From Pontiella desulfatans (GTDB lineage: Bacteria > Verrucomicrobiota > Kiritimatiellia > Kiritimatiellales > Pontiellaceae): a stretch of DNA of 64,000 nt. The stretch spans positions 3,038,001-3,102,000 of the forward strand of contig NZ_CAAHFG010000001.1 of assembly GCF_900890425.1 (NCBI RefSeq), read 5' to 3'. The translations under genes and the position numbers were made by a program. The notes under the pieces are model-generated. The model had not been told where the DNA came from, did no database searches, and saw nothing but the letters and a program-made list of their open reading frames with translations. Below are positions 17,551 to 26,810 of the stretch, piece after piece; the stretch's first letter is position 1, and every line of letters starts with the position of its first letter.

Positions 17551-19005
17551 TTACGATCTTTTTTCTTTCTGCTTTTTATTTTTTGAGTCGCCCTTTTTCT
17601 TTGGCGGGCGTTTGGCGCGCGGTGAACGCTCCTCCTGCGTGAAGGCACCGCCGCGCAGTTCAATTTCTTCGTCGCAGCGTTTACGCATCTGTTCCAGAAT
17701 CACTTTATATTCAGGATGATTCGCCAGGTTTTTAAGCTGATCGGGATCCTTTTTCAGGTCGTGCAGGAACTCATGATCGTTGTCGAAATAACGGGCATAC
17801 ACATAGCGCTCACCGTGAATACCTTCCCAGTCCGGAATCGAGCCGTTACCTCCGCAGAATTCACCGAGAAAATCAGTGCGCCAGTCGTTGGGCATTTTCC
17901 CGTCCACAAACGGTTTCAGGCTGCGTCCGTGATAGTGTGCCGGAACCGGAAGACCGGCGTATTCCAGAATGGTCGGGGTGATGTCGACGTTCACTGCGAT
18001 CTGCGGAACAACCTGCGGTTCCAGCCCCCGCGGGTCAACGACCAGCAGCGGCACCCGCAGCGCCTCGTCGTAATGCGTCCACTTACCGGCGAATCCACGG
18101 TTTCCGGCGTAGTATCCGTTATCGGCGGTGAAAATAAAAATCGTGTTTTCATACAGGCCTTCCGCTTTCAGCTTTTCAATGACCCGCCCAACGACGTTAT
18201 CGATCCCCGAAATCATGCGCAGATAGTTGCGCATGTTGTGCTGATATTTTTCGGGCGTATCCCAGCGCCATTTGTAGCGGGTAAGATGAATCGAGTTCTG
18301 CATAAAATCAGGCTGCGACGTAAAAACAGCCGGATCGTTCAGCTTCGGCCAAGGCATCGCCATGCCTTCGTACAAATGCTCTGTCGCCTTCGGATGCGGG
18401 AAATGATCTTTCTTGTCGCTATCCTCTGCGTGTGCAGCATTAAAACAGAGATTCATCGAAAACGGCTTATCTTTCGGTGCGGAATCAATGAAAGTTTCCG
18501 CCTTATCGCCAATCAGCTCGGTTTCATGGCGCAGCGAGCCGTCGGGCTGTTTTTTAAAATAGGGATTGCGCCCGATTTTTACAAACTGGTCGAACATTTT
18601 TTCCTGCTCTCCATCCGCGAAATTCACGTGATTTTTTCCAAAATATCCGACGGTATATCCGGCATCTTTCAACAGGCGCGGATAGGATGAAGCAGACCAG
18701 CGCCGATCGAAGGTGCGTCCGTTGGCTGCGCCCGTTCCGTAGCGGTGGCCGCGCAGGTACATGCCCGAAAACATCGAGGCGCGGCTGATCCAGCAGGTCG
18801 GCGTATTCACGTAAGCCTGTTCAAACCGTGCGCCCTGCTCCGCCAAGCGGTCAATGTTCGGTGTTTGAACGACCGGATGTCCGCTGTACCCGAAAAAGTC
18901 GTAACGAATATCATCCGTCAGAAAGAATACGATATTGGGCTTCTTCTCTGCATGTGCCGCCACTGCGCCAACCACCAACAGTCCTGCAATCCACTTCTTC
19001 ATCAT
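17551..19005 (-). CDS. Secreted S1 sulfatase with atypical CWISR motif and basic tail
   Basis: A 484-residue sulfatase with a short Sec leader ending AAHA. The metal motif is FFLTDDIRYDFFGYSG. In place of C-x-P-x-R it has C71-W-I-S-R75 (Pro to Ile), followed normally by ASMFSG. FTADNGYYAGNRG lies near residue 290. The C-terminus is a long basic tail (PPKKKGDSKNKKQKEKRS). The start has GCAGGAGCAC upstream. The 34-bp leader and the oxidoreductase remnant before it (19040-19186) are near-copies of the leader of the sulfatase at 29941. Confidence 0.9.
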   Translation of the reverse strand: MMKKWIAGLLVVGAVAAHAEKKPNIVFFLTDDIRYDFFGYSGHPVVQTPNIDRLAEQGARFEQAYVNTPTCWISRASMFSGMYLRGHRYGTGAANGRTFDRRWSASSYPRLLKDAGYTVGYFGKNHVNFADGEQEKMFDQFVKIGRNPYFKKQPDGSLRHETELIGDKAETFIDSAPKDKPFSMNLCFNAAHAEDSDKKDHFPHPKATEHLYEGMAMPWPKLNDPAVFTSQPDFMQNSIHLTRYKWRWDTPEKYQHNMRNYLRMISGIDNVVGRVIEKLKAEGLYENTIFIFTADNGYYAGNRGFAGKWTHYDEALRVPLLVVDPRGLEPQVVPQIAVNVDITPTILEYAGLPVPAHYHGRSLKPFVDGKMPNDWRTDFLGEFCGGNGSIPDWEGIHGERYVYARYFDNDHEFLHDLKKDPDQLKNLANHPEYKVILEQMRKRCDEEIELRGGAFTQEERSPRAKRPPKKKGDSKNKKQKEKRS

Positions 19006-19039
19006 TCAGTGCTCCTGCTTATTCCTTGTACGTTCATAA

Positions 19040-19186
19040 CTATGCCCCATGGGAACCGGAAACTTCCCTGGCTTCGCCCGCCAAAATTGCATCATGTATT
19101 TTGAGCAAGGCTTTCAGTTCGTCGAGCGGGACCTCGCCCGGCGAGGTCTGCTTCTCAACCGCCAGCGCGGCGGCGCCTGCCCGGGC
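19040..19186 (-). pseudogene. 3' remnant of FAD-dependent oxidoreductase
   Basis: On the minus strand, in a frame different from the open frame upstream, this codes AGAAALAVEKQTSPGEVPL and ends EVSGSHGA followed by TAG at 19042-19040. It is nearly identical to the last 47 or so codons of the oxidoreductase at 29980. The bases 19173-19186 also match 31073-31086, in the N-terminal part of that gene. This suggests a deletion between two GCAGGCGC direct repeats in an ancestral full gene. No start codon remains, so it is not functional. Confidence 0.85.
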
Positions 19187-19911
19187 GTGCCACTGCTTTT
19201 GTGGCTAAACCCGTCTTTGCCGAAATACCAAACGAGCAGCGCGATGGTGTTGTCGCCTTTTTTTAAATAGGGCGCCAGATCGACTTCGTCGTAGTAGGTA
19301 TCGTCCGGGGTCGGTCCGCGCTTAAGCTGTCCCTCAAAGACGACCTGCTCGCCGTTGATCCAGAGCCAGTATTTGGAATCAACCGCAATGCGTGCCATCG
19401 CTTTTCGGGGCGCTTCATCCAAAGCGACGACGTTCCGGAAACAGCTCCACTGGTTTTCATTCGGATCGACCGGCTCTTTCTTTTTCTTTGGAACAGGAAG
19501 CAGTCCAACGACCCCGCCTTCTTTTACGGTTTTTTCGATCCGCTTCGCGTTAACCACATATTCGAGCCGCAACACCTTTTCTATATCTTTCGCCGGGTCC
19601 TGACCGGCCAACTTGTTGTCGACTTTAAAACGAAACTTTCTCGGGTCGTAAGCCTTCGACAATTGCACATCGACCAACTGCTGGAATTTCGCGGTCACAT
19701 CGATCTGCTTCGATGGATCATCCGCCACCCCGTAGATCGCTTTTATAATCACAATTTCAGGTATGCTTATCTTTTCCGGACGCGGTTCGACAGCCACTTC
19801 CACTTCACGCTGGGGATGCACCCCGATCCACTGTGCCTGCCAGGTATTCTTTTCGACAGCGAAACCCGAAAGCGCGACCATTAAAATCAGGATCGACATG
19901 GTAAATTTCAT
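19114..19911 (-). pseudogene. Truncated GH78-like rhamnosidase N-terminus (broken gene)
   Basis: An open frame of 265 codons. It has a signal peptide (ending GFAVE) and the WIGVHP start. A DUF3395-like segment covers residues 45-130 (IVIIKAIYG, IDVTAKFQQLV, LRLEYVV). Then comes the GH78 beta-sandwich YWLWINGEQVVFEGQLKRGP, nearly identical to the gene at 12114. Homology stops after GFSHKSSG; the last 26 codons read out of frame through the oxidoreductase remnant. The catalytic barrel is missing, so it cannot be an active rhamnosidase. The promoter-like motif at 20000 and a start with AGGTGAGA upstream survive, so it may still be transcribed as the head of the block. Confidence 0.85.
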
Positions 19912-19999
19912 ATTTTTATTCTCACCTTTTCAACAAACAGCTCGGTCAAAAGGCGGAACTTCCTGCCATCAATCGCCCCAACCTTTTCCAAACAAATAT

Positions 20000-20014
20000 A
20001 ATACAAACTATCAT
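20000..20014 (-). promoter_or_regulatory. Conserved operon-head motif, site 3 (degenerate)
   Basis: On the minus strand ATGATAGTTTGTATT, matching ATGAYARWTTGTATT found at 6944 and 51616. It lies about 89 bp upstream of the ATG at 19911. The TTGATA partner is not conserved here. The adjoining stretch 20015-20231 shows no gene. A phrase at 20213-20240 resembles leaders of REP-associated elements, an uncertain recollection. Confidence 0.45.
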
Positions 20015-20231
20015 TAATATAACGCATATAAAATTTCATTTAGGACAATTATGCAGAAATCGTTTCACCTTCTCCCTTACATTTCCCGCGAGTCTCTACC
20101 GCCTGAATGCAAAAAGCGGATTGCTCCCCATTTGAAAGGGGTACGTTGTCCCGCATTTGGGCGCCCTTTCCGCCAGCCGCTTAACCGAAACGCCTAAAAA
20201 CCTTTCAGCACATAAGGGTCAGGTCTGGACA

Positions 20232-20417
20232 TTAGACATTCAGTAATTGTTCGAACCGTTCCACCTGTTTCTTTGCGCCCTTGTCCTCCTGCAAACGTTC
20301 TTCAAAGCGCTTCACCATTTTGCTGACTTCCGGATACTTACCGCCTCCTGCAACCTCGCCGACGGCCAGCGCCATCGTAGCGACAGTTTGCGGGTCTTCA
20401 TTGAGCGATTCTCCTAA
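20232..20417 (-). pseudogene. Orphan 3' coding remnant after GH43 gene
   Basis: Downstream of the GH43 stop, another minus-strand frame codes about 60 residues (ALGESLNEDPQTVATMALAV, then KYPEVSKMVKRFEERLQED, ending FEQLLNV) and stops at TAA 20234-20232. The frame enters from within the GH43 coding end and has no start of its own. The amphipathic, Lys/Glu-rich sequence looks like a real protein C-terminus, but I do not recognise the family. It is probably the surviving end of a gene lost by recombination. Confidence 0.5.
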
Positions 20418-21391
20418 GGCAGTTTTACTTCGTCGCCGAGGATCAGGCGGTCGCCGGCATCTTCGATATGAAAGAGGTGCAGGCGTTCCAGGCCGCCACG
20501 GTTGGGCTGGTGAATCGATAGCAGGAGTTCACCTTCGAAGTTCTTGAAGAGCATGCCGTGCCCCCCGTCTTTTTCAATCAGCGGGGGGCCAATGTGTTTC
20601 CAAGGGCCTGCGATTTTCCCGTTGTCCGAAAGGGCCATAGATACATTGTACGCCATGCTCTTACCGACCGTGGACCAGATCATGATTAGCTTGCCAGTCT
20701 TGGTTTTATAGAGGAAGGGACCGTCGGTAACAAATTTATTTCCGCTTTTGTCATTTGCTGTCCAAGGAGACTCGGACGCGGCGAAGAGGACCGTCGAGCT
20801 TCCCTCGGTTGCGGAGAGGTCGCTCTTGAGTTTGATCAGATCCATGGTTCCGTCGCGAATCTGTTTCCACTCGTGGCAGAAGACCATCCAGGGCTGTCCG
20901 TCCTCGACGTAAAGCGTCCCGTCCAGTGTCATCCACTCCGGATCGAGGTGGGGACGATTTTCGAAGGGTTTGAATGGGCCTTTGGGCGAGTCCGCCACAA
21001 AGATCTGGGTACCTTTGTACTTAAATCCATGCGCCAGGCCGCGGGTAGGATGCATGGTGGCAAAGAGGTAGTATTTGTCTTTGTATTCGTGGACTTCCGG
21101 AGCCCAAATGCCTTTGGCTCCCCAGAAACCTTCGGGAAGTTCCAAAACCGGTTCAGGCCCTGCCCAGTGCTTTAAGTCTGAACTCCAATACACCTCAACC
21201 CCTGCAGGTGTTTGAGCATTCCGATTGCCAGTTTGGGCGTATAGATAGTAGGTGCCGCTTTGTTTGTGCGGCAGGATAAACGGGTCGCGGATCCGGATCT
21301 CGGATGTGGTTTTCAGGTTTTCCGTGGTCTGGGATCCAGATTGGGCAAACCCGTTCGCGCACAGTAAAAAAAGTAGTATTTTCATCTTCAC
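20414..21391 (-). CDS. GH43-like glycoside hydrolase, secreted
   Basis: A 325-residue five-bladed beta-propeller hydrolase, the family that includes beta-xylosidases, arabinofuranosidases and galactosidases. It has a signal peptide (KILLFLLCANGFAQ). The catalytic base is in R-D36-PFI, the pKa-modulating Asp in L-D157-GTLY, and the likely acid in FCH-E174-W. APEVHEYKDKYYLF is also typical. The frame opens with GTG at 21391, 8 nt after GGAGAG, with ATG at 21385 as the alternative. It is 20 bp after the sulfatase gene upstream. Linkage specificity is not readable from sequence. Confidence 0.85.
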   Translation of the reverse strand: MKMKILLFLLCANGFAQSGSQTTENLKTTSEIRIRDPFILPHKQSGTYYLYAQTGNRNAQTPAGVEVYWSSDLKHWAGPEPVLELPEGFWGAKGIWAPEVHEYKDKYYLFATMHPTRGLAHGFKYKGTQIFVADSPKGPFKPFENRPHLDPEWMTLDGTLYVEDGQPWMVFCHEWKQIRDGTMDLIKLKSDLSATEGSSTVLFAASESPWTANDKSGNKFVTDGPFLYKTKTGKLIMIWSTVGKSMAYNVSMALSDNGKIAGPWKHIGPPLIEKDGGHGMLFKNFEGELLLSIHQPNRGGLERLHLFHIEDAGDRLILGDEVKLP

Positions 21392-21411
21392 TGGGTTCTC
21401 TCCCCGGTTAG

Positions 21412-22833
21412 TTATTTCTTCTTTTGTTTCTTCTTCGATTGCTTCCGCTTGCTGACGGCATCAAACGGACGCGGGCCATCGGCGAGATAAGGGGTGCCAC
21501 TTCCGGAGATCTGCTTGTCGCCCTGGGCTTTCATCCACTCGTCAAGCAGAGCGCTCATCTTCTCGATCTGCAGCCGATACTCAGGATTTTCCGCGAGGTT
21601 GACCTGTTCTGCAGGATCCTTCTCAAGATCGTAGAACTCGGTCGCCGGTCGGACAAAATACCTGTTGAGCTTGGCCGCGGCCGCGGGATCTTTCTTAATC
21701 GCCTCGTCCCACGAGTGCCAGTAGGCGCCTGCACCGTCTTTTCGCCCGATGTCAGAATGGTTTGAATGCTGCCATTCGGGGTGCAGGTTACGAATATATT
21801 TAAAGCGCTTGGTGCGAACCGCGCGAATCGGATAGACGTTCATCCCTTTATCACCCGTATGTGTGGTGTAGATTACGTCGCGATGCTCGGCGGTTTTGCC
21901 GAGTAACACGCCGGCAAATGATCGTCCGTCGATATTCTCTGGAGCCGGTCCACCGGCCAGGTCAATGAATGTCGGAAAGATATCGACCCAACTCACCATG
22001 GCATCGGTGCGCTGCCCCGCTTTGATCTTGCCCGGCCAGCGGACGATCAAGGCGACATTGGCGCCGGAATCATACAGGTTCCATTTTCCAAACGGCCACT
22101 GACCACCGTGGTCGGCGCTATACATCGTGATATAGTCGTCGCTGCCGAGGTGCTCGCGTAACAGCTGATCAACGGCCGCCATCTCGGCGTCCATGCCGGT
22201 GATATCCGATAGATATCGTGCCCAGTGCTCTCGCGTCTCCGGCGTATCGATAAAATAGGACGGCAGTGTGACCTTTTGTGGATCGTAGACGTTCTTTTTC
22301 GTCCAGGGGACGTGCGGTCGACGGTCGCCGACAATCAGGCAGAGCGGCTTATCGGAGTTCCGTGCGGACAGGTATTTTTTCACACTGTCGCGCAGGCCGT
22401 TTTTGTTCGTGTTGAGATGGTCAAAGCCACAGAGACTGCCATAGTCTCCATGCGCGACCTTGCCGATCGCCGCGACCTCGTATCCGAGTTCCTTCAGATG
22501 CTTGACCATGGTCTGGCTCTCGCGTTTGGGAAGCACATGATTTCCCTCCGCACCATTGCGTGCAGGCATCAGACCGCTCAGCAATGCGCATCGACTGGGA
22601 CCGCAGACGGGCGAAGCGATGAAGGCGTTGCTAAATACCATCCCTTCATCAGCCAATGACTGCATCTTCGGTGTTCGCGCATCCTTGCTGCCAAAAACGG
22701 AGCAATCAGCACGACCATGGTCGTCGGCGACAAAGAATAGAATGTTGGGTTGTTTGACGTCCGCATACGCTTGCATGACCAGCGTCAGCGCGATGATGAT
22801 GAGTGATATGGATGGTTTGCTTCTGGTTTTCAT
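21412..22833 (-). CDS. Secreted S1 sulfatase (heparan N-sulfatase-like) with basic tail
   Basis: A 473-residue sulfatase. It has a signal peptide (residues 1-25, ending QAYA) and the metal motif FFVADDHGRADCSVFG, characteristic of the N-sulfoglucosamine sulfohydrolase-like branch. The maturation motif is C77-G-P-S-R81, followed by YSADHGGQWPFGKW. The tail ends SKRKQSKKKQKKK. ATG 22833 follows AGGAAAAAG. It lies between two GH43 genes with gaps of 11 and 20 bp. Confidence 0.93.
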   Translation of the reverse strand: MKTRSKPSISLIIIALTLVMQAYADVKQPNILFFVADDHGRADCSVFGSKDARTPKMQSLADEGMVFSNAFIASPVCGPSRCALLSGLMPARNGAEGNHVLPKRESQTMVKHLKELGYEVAAIGKVAHGDYGSLCGFDHLNTNKNGLRDSVKKYLSARNSDKPLCLIVGDRRPHVPWTKKNVYDPQKVTLPSYFIDTPETREHWARYLSDITGMDAEMAAVDQLLREHLGSDDYITMYSADHGGQWPFGKWNLYDSGANVALIVRWPGKIKAGQRTDAMVSWVDIFPTFIDLAGGPAPENIDGRSFAGVLLGKTAEHRDVIYTTHTGDKGMNVYPIRAVRTKRFKYIRNLHPEWQHSNHSDIGRKDGAGAYWHSWDEAIKKDPAAAAKLNRYFVRPATEFYDLEKDPAEQVNLAENPEYRLQIEKMSALLDEWMKAQGDKQISGSGTPYLADGPRPFDAVSKRKQSKKKQKKK

Positions 22834-22844
22834 CTTTTTCCTGT

Positions 22845-24014
22845 TCAGAGGATTTCCTTCATTACCTCAAAATTTTTCTGCGCCTCGTCCGGCCCGGGCG
22901 TGGCATAGGCGGGATCCCTGGCACGAATATAGATATCTCCATCCGACTGGATTTTTACCTCCAGCGGAACGATGGTGGTCCCCTGCGGATTGATGGTTTG
23001 GGCCGTTTTAGACAAATCACGCGTTTCGATGCCTTCGCGAGACAACGGCGGAACGTTGGCGTTGAAGAAGGCGGTGCACCACCATTTCCCATCGCGTGTC
23101 TGGAACGGCGTGCCGTGACCGAGGAAACGGCCAACGAATCGACGCGGACCGTACGGACCGCTAATCTTGTCAGCGGTGCAGTAGTAGAGGTTGTAAGAGC
23201 CTTTGCGGCGCCGGTCCGTCGACCACGCGGTGCCGAAATGTACGTATTTATCGCCGATCTTATGCATCGTAGCACCTTCGTGCCCTATCACGCTGATCGC
23301 TTTGCCGTCCGGGCCCATTCGGCTTCCTGAAGGATCAATACGCATCGGCTTCGCGGTAAACTTCGTCATCTCGTCATTCAGCGGCACGATATACGTATTG
23401 CGCCAAAGCAGGTAAACCGTTCCGTCATCGTCTCTGAACAGGGATGGATCGTGAAGCCCCTTAGACAATTCTCCGAGCGGGAAGGAAAAAGGGCCTTCGA
23501 TCTTATCGCCTTGGGTCACGGCCAAATTTGATCCGTGCCGTATGGGACCGCCCGTAGTGTGCAAGATGTGCCACTTTCCATTCAGGTAGTGAACCTCTGG
23601 CGCCCAGAGATGCCAGCGAGACCGGTCTCCGGTAAATGCTTCTGGCTGCTGCTTTGCCCAATATCCGTCGAGTAGGTTAAAAGGTTCACCCAAATCTTCC
23701 CATGATATCAGATCCCGACTCCGCCAGAGTCGCATGTGATAGCCGACGAGGCTTTGTTTCCCGAGTCCGGTATTATATACGTCCGCTACCTCAAGGGGAT
23801 CATTGGGGTTGCCCGTCGTCCCGGTAAGGTAAAAATAATCGTCCGGCCCGAGAATAATATAGGGATCGCGGATCCAACCGCCTTTGATGTAAAGGGCGCG
23901 GTCATGCGATTTCAGCCCGGCTTCAATTTCAGCCCGGCTCATTACAGGCTTCTCCGTAGCCGAAAGACCACAGGCACAAGCCATCCACAATGTTATCATC
24001 CATATTTTCTTCAT
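22845..24014 (-). CDS. GH43-like glycoside hydrolase (GH43/GH117 clan), secreted
   Basis: A 389-residue secreted propeller hydrolase. The signal peptide ends GLSAT. The catalytic triad candidates are the base D50 in WIRDPYI, D189 in GLHDPSLF and the acid E246 in GHEGAT. WAPEVHYLNGKWH is present. The internal arrangement differs from the GH43 at 20414, so the two should have different targets. It is packed between sulfatases (12 and 11 bp gaps), which suggests stepwise desulfation and glycoside cleavage. Confidence 0.82.
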   Translation of the reverse strand: MKKIWMITLWMACACGLSATEKPVMSRAEIEAGLKSHDRALYIKGGWIRDPYIILGPDDYFYLTGTTGNPNDPLEVADVYNTGLGKQSLVGYHMRLWRSRDLISWEDLGEPFNLLDGYWAKQQPEAFTGDRSRWHLWAPEVHYLNGKWHILHTTGGPIRHGSNLAVTQGDKIEGPFSFPLGELSKGLHDPSLFRDDDGTVYLLWRNTYIVPLNDEMTKFTAKPMRIDPSGSRMGPDGKAISVIGHEGATMHKIGDKYVHFGTAWSTDRRRKGSYNLYYCTADKISGPYGPRRFVGRFLGHGTPFQTRDGKWWCTAFFNANVPPLSREGIETRDLSKTAQTINPQGTTIVPLEVKIQSDGDIYIRARDPAYATPGPDEAQKNFEVMKEIL

Positions 24015-24026
24015 ATGCTATTTTTC

Positions 24027-25703
24027 CTACTTCTTCTTTTTCTTCCCTTTTACCGGCTTGGGATACACCCCGTTTTGGTCGGCCCAGGATTTCCAAAGTT
24101 TGGAAAGTTCGGCCGTCTTTTCGGGATACTTCTCCTTCAAATCATTGAGCTCGGTACGGTCATCCTTGAGGTTATAGAGCTCCCACAGTTTGGGCTCTGG
24201 ACCGCCGGGCGCGGATACGCCCGTACCGACGAGTTTCCAGTCTCCCTGAATAATGGCGGCGTTGTTTTCGTGCTCAAAATAGAGTGGCTGGATGCGCCCG
24301 AGCGGTTTGCCTTTGAAAAGCGGGTCCAATGAAAGACCGCTGAGCGGACGGATCGGGTTGCCCTTGTATGCTTGCGGATAATTCGCGCCCGCAAGGTCCA
24401 GGAAAGTGGGCATAAGATCCGGAAGACTCGCAGGCTCGGCCACCCAGCCGCCCTTCTGTTGGATGCCTTTCGGCCAATGCGCCACAAACGGGGAGGCAAT
24501 ACCGCCCTCGTGAGTGTAGTGCTTAAACTTGCGAAACGGCGTATTGGACGCATTCGCCCACCCTGGACCATAACCTGCCCGCGAGCCATAACCCTCTTCC
24601 CATTTTGGGGTGTCGAACGGATTGATGTTACCTTTACTTTCAGCGCAACCGCCGTTGTCGGACAGGAACAGAATCAGCGTGTTATCGAGCTGGCCGTTCT
24701 GCTTCAAATGGTCAACCAGCTTACCGATGTTCTGATCCATGCGATCGATCATCGCGGCGTAGTAAGCCATGCGCAAATCCATCTCTTTCTTTGTTTGTTC
24801 ATCCAAGCTGTCCCACGACTCGTTGGAACGCTCGCACAGTTGCCAGCTTGGATCAATCAGCCCCATTTCGACCTGTTTCACGAGTCGTTGATCGCGAAGC
24901 TTATCCCAGCCGAGCATGTATTTCCCGGCGTATTTTTTTACTTCCTCCTGATGCGCGTGCAGCGGCCAGTGTGGCGCTGTATAGGCGAGATAGAGAAAAA
25001 ACGGGCGGTCTTTCCCCTTCTGTTCTTCATCGATAAACTGGATGGCATAATCGGTAAAGGCGTCGGTCGTGTAGTAGCGGCGATCAGTGGTCGATTCCGG
25101 CTTTTCGATTGGATCGTTGCCCAACGTAATTCCACGCGGGTGCGATGGAGTAAAAAAACGGGTGGCGCCAGCGAGGCAACCATAGAACTTTTCAAACCCG
25201 CGTTGCAGCGGCCACTGACTTTCCTCCGCCATCCCCAAGTGCCATTTACCGGTCATCAGCGTGGCGTAGCCCGCCGGCTTCAGTACTTCGGCAAGGGTCA
25301 CGCACTTGCGGTTCAGGTATCCCTGATATGCATGCTCAAGCTCATCCTTTCGGACGCCTGGGGGTTTTGTCATGTGGCCGATCCCTGCCTCGTGCGGGTG
25401 CAGGCCGGTCATCAGCGTCGCGCGGGTCGGACAGCAGCGTGCGCTGTTGTAAAACTGTTTAAAGCGCAGGCCGTTCGCCGCCAGCGCGTCCAGGTTCGGG
25501 GTCTCGATCTCGCCGCCGTAGCAACCGATATCCGAAAAGCCCATATCGTCGGCCATAATAAGGATGATATTCGGCCTGTCCTGACCTTGAAGGGGCTTTT
25601 CAGTCGCGCTGACGACCAGCGTCGTCGTAGCGACAAGTGAACCGATTAGTGTACGTATATTCATTCGGATTCGCCGCATGGCTTCGTTGTTATTTTTTTT
25701 CAT
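24027..25703 (-). CDS. Secreted S1 sulfatase (S1_4 arylsulfatase-like) with basic tail
   Basis: A 558-residue sulfatase of the Pseudomonas-arylsulfatase type. The metal motif is LIMADDMGFSDIGCYGGEI, and NSARC90-C-P-T-R94-ATLMTGLHPHEAG holds the maturation motif. GKWHLGMAEESQWPLQRGF and FLSDNGGCAESKG also fit. The tail ends KPVKGKKKKK. The frame opens at 25703, where the ATG overlaps the stop of an upstream remnant. The more typical signal peptide begins at ATG 25664 (MNIRTLIGSLVATT), so the true start is uncertain. Confidence 0.93.
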   Translation of the reverse strand: MKKNNNEAMRRIRMNIRTLIGSLVATTTLVVSATEKPLQGQDRPNIILIMADDMGFSDIGCYGGEIETPNLDALAANGLRFKQFYNSARCCPTRATLMTGLHPHEAGIGHMTKPPGVRKDELEHAYQGYLNRKCVTLAEVLKPAGYATLMTGKWHLGMAEESQWPLQRGFEKFYGCLAGATRFFTPSHPRGITLGNDPIEKPESTTDRRYYTTDAFTDYAIQFIDEEQKGKDRPFFLYLAYTAPHWPLHAHQEEVKKYAGKYMLGWDKLRDQRLVKQVEMGLIDPSWQLCERSNESWDSLDEQTKKEMDLRMAYYAAMIDRMDQNIGKLVDHLKQNGQLDNTLILFLSDNGGCAESKGNINPFDTPKWEEGYGSRAGYGPGWANASNTPFRKFKHYTHEGGIASPFVAHWPKGIQQKGGWVAEPASLPDLMPTFLDLAGANYPQAYKGNPIRPLSGLSLDPLFKGKPLGRIQPLYFEHENNAAIIQGDWKLVGTGVSAPGGPEPKLWELYNLKDDRTELNDLKEKYPEKTAELSKLWKSWADQNGVYPKPVKGKKKKK

Positions 25704-25822
25704 TTTGCTTGGAATAAAATGGGGTTTCGGGTTGAACCGTTGTCGCCGGCGGCGCTCTTGGCCTGCTCAAGCAGGAATTTCACGACCGCTTTGTATTCGG
25801 GATTCCCGATCACTGTAGGTCT
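25700..25822 (-). pseudogene. Short orphan 3' coding remnant
   Basis: About 38 codons read RPTVIGNPEYKAVVKFLLEQ, then AKSAAGDNGS, ending at TGA 25702-25700, which overlaps the next ATG. NPEYKAVV-type segments are common near the C-terminus of sulfatases and related hydrolases, so this is probably the end of a deleted gene. There is a stop codon immediately upstream in frame and no start. Bases 25823-25928 hold nothing recognisable. Confidence 0.5.
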
Positions 25823-25928
25823 TCAGCGATAGTGGCACATATAGGCCCCTTTTGCTAAGAGACGGATCCGGCCCTTTCCTTGTTTAGCATTGCATTCTTC
25901 TTCCTGCGTTTTTCAAGCGTTATCATTT

Positions 25929-26810
25929 TCAGTTTTTTCCGGTCTGCCAGGTATGGTGTCCGTGCAAAACGGCGATCAGTTTGTTCGAGTCGGGGATGGC
26001 GCGGGCGTGACTGATCACGGTCGGGAACCAGGAATTATTTCCGTAATATTCCGTCTGCCCCGTTCCGTCGGGGTTCATCTGAAAAAGCGGCTGCGGATAC
26101 AGCTGGCCGCGATCATTATAGTCCCAGCGCGTATAGGCGATACGCCCGTCATTCAACACGCTCGGGTGCGTCGTATGGACCTGATCGAACCCGACCCGGC
26201 GCAGATAGTTGCCATCCTTGTCGCAAATATACAGATTACTGACTTCCGTCTTCCAGCAGTCGACGGTTTGCACGCAGCGCGTGGAAGCAAAAACAATATC
26301 GCCGTTCGGCAGGTAACAGGGTTCATAGTCAGCAACCCCTTTCCCGAAGGTGAGCTGACGGATTTCGCGCGTTTTCGCATCCATTTCGAACAGATGGAAA
26401 TCGTCGTCATCGATGGTCGGTCCTTTCTTCCAGGCAAACAGGATTCTGGTTCCATCAAACGAAACATCTACATCGCGGATGACCCCGGTTTTATCTTCAA
26501 GCAGCGTTTCCACTTCGCCCGTTTTTACGTTGAGCAGACAGAGCGCGGAACCGGGAACAAAATGACGTTCCCTTTGCCCATCCGATTGCCCTTCGGTGTA
26601 AGCGTAAAAACTGGGCGTAACCGGGTACCGTTTAATAAAAAGGATTTGAGGCGCACGCGCCGCCAGCTCTTCGCGCATTTTTTCCTGTTCCGCACCTTCC
26701 ACTTCCGCGCAAACCCCCGAAAAAGAGAGCCCCAAAAACAAAGCTAAAGTCACTCGCCGCCCAAATTCATCAAGCCAACGGCATGAGGCGAAACAATCTA
26801 TTCTACTCAT
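25929..26810 (-). pseudogene. Truncated HzsA-like PD40 protein
   Basis: A 293-codon frame related to the full-length protein at 39960. Matching parts are FSFDGTRILFAWKK-like blades, YLPNGDIVFASTR, IAYTRWDY and the ARAIP...GHH segment. Homology stops at GHHTWQTGK and a TGA follows one codon later. The remaining blades and the two heme-binding motifs of the family are absent. Reading the other frames after the run of six A does not restore homology, so this is a truncation and not a simple frameshift. The ATG overlaps the esterase stop (ATGA) and has GGAGAAG upstream, so it may still be translated. Confidence 0.75.

Noticed and set aside
24372-25640. 422-codon plus-strand ORF opposite a sulfatase
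   Set aside because: High-GC antisense shadow; the minus strand has the full sulfatase motifs and no ribosome site supports the plus ORF.
25929-26810. Frameshift rather than truncation in the HzsA-like copy at the run of A
   Set aside because: Reading the other frames past GGAAAAAAC gives no HzsA-like continuation and soon stops.
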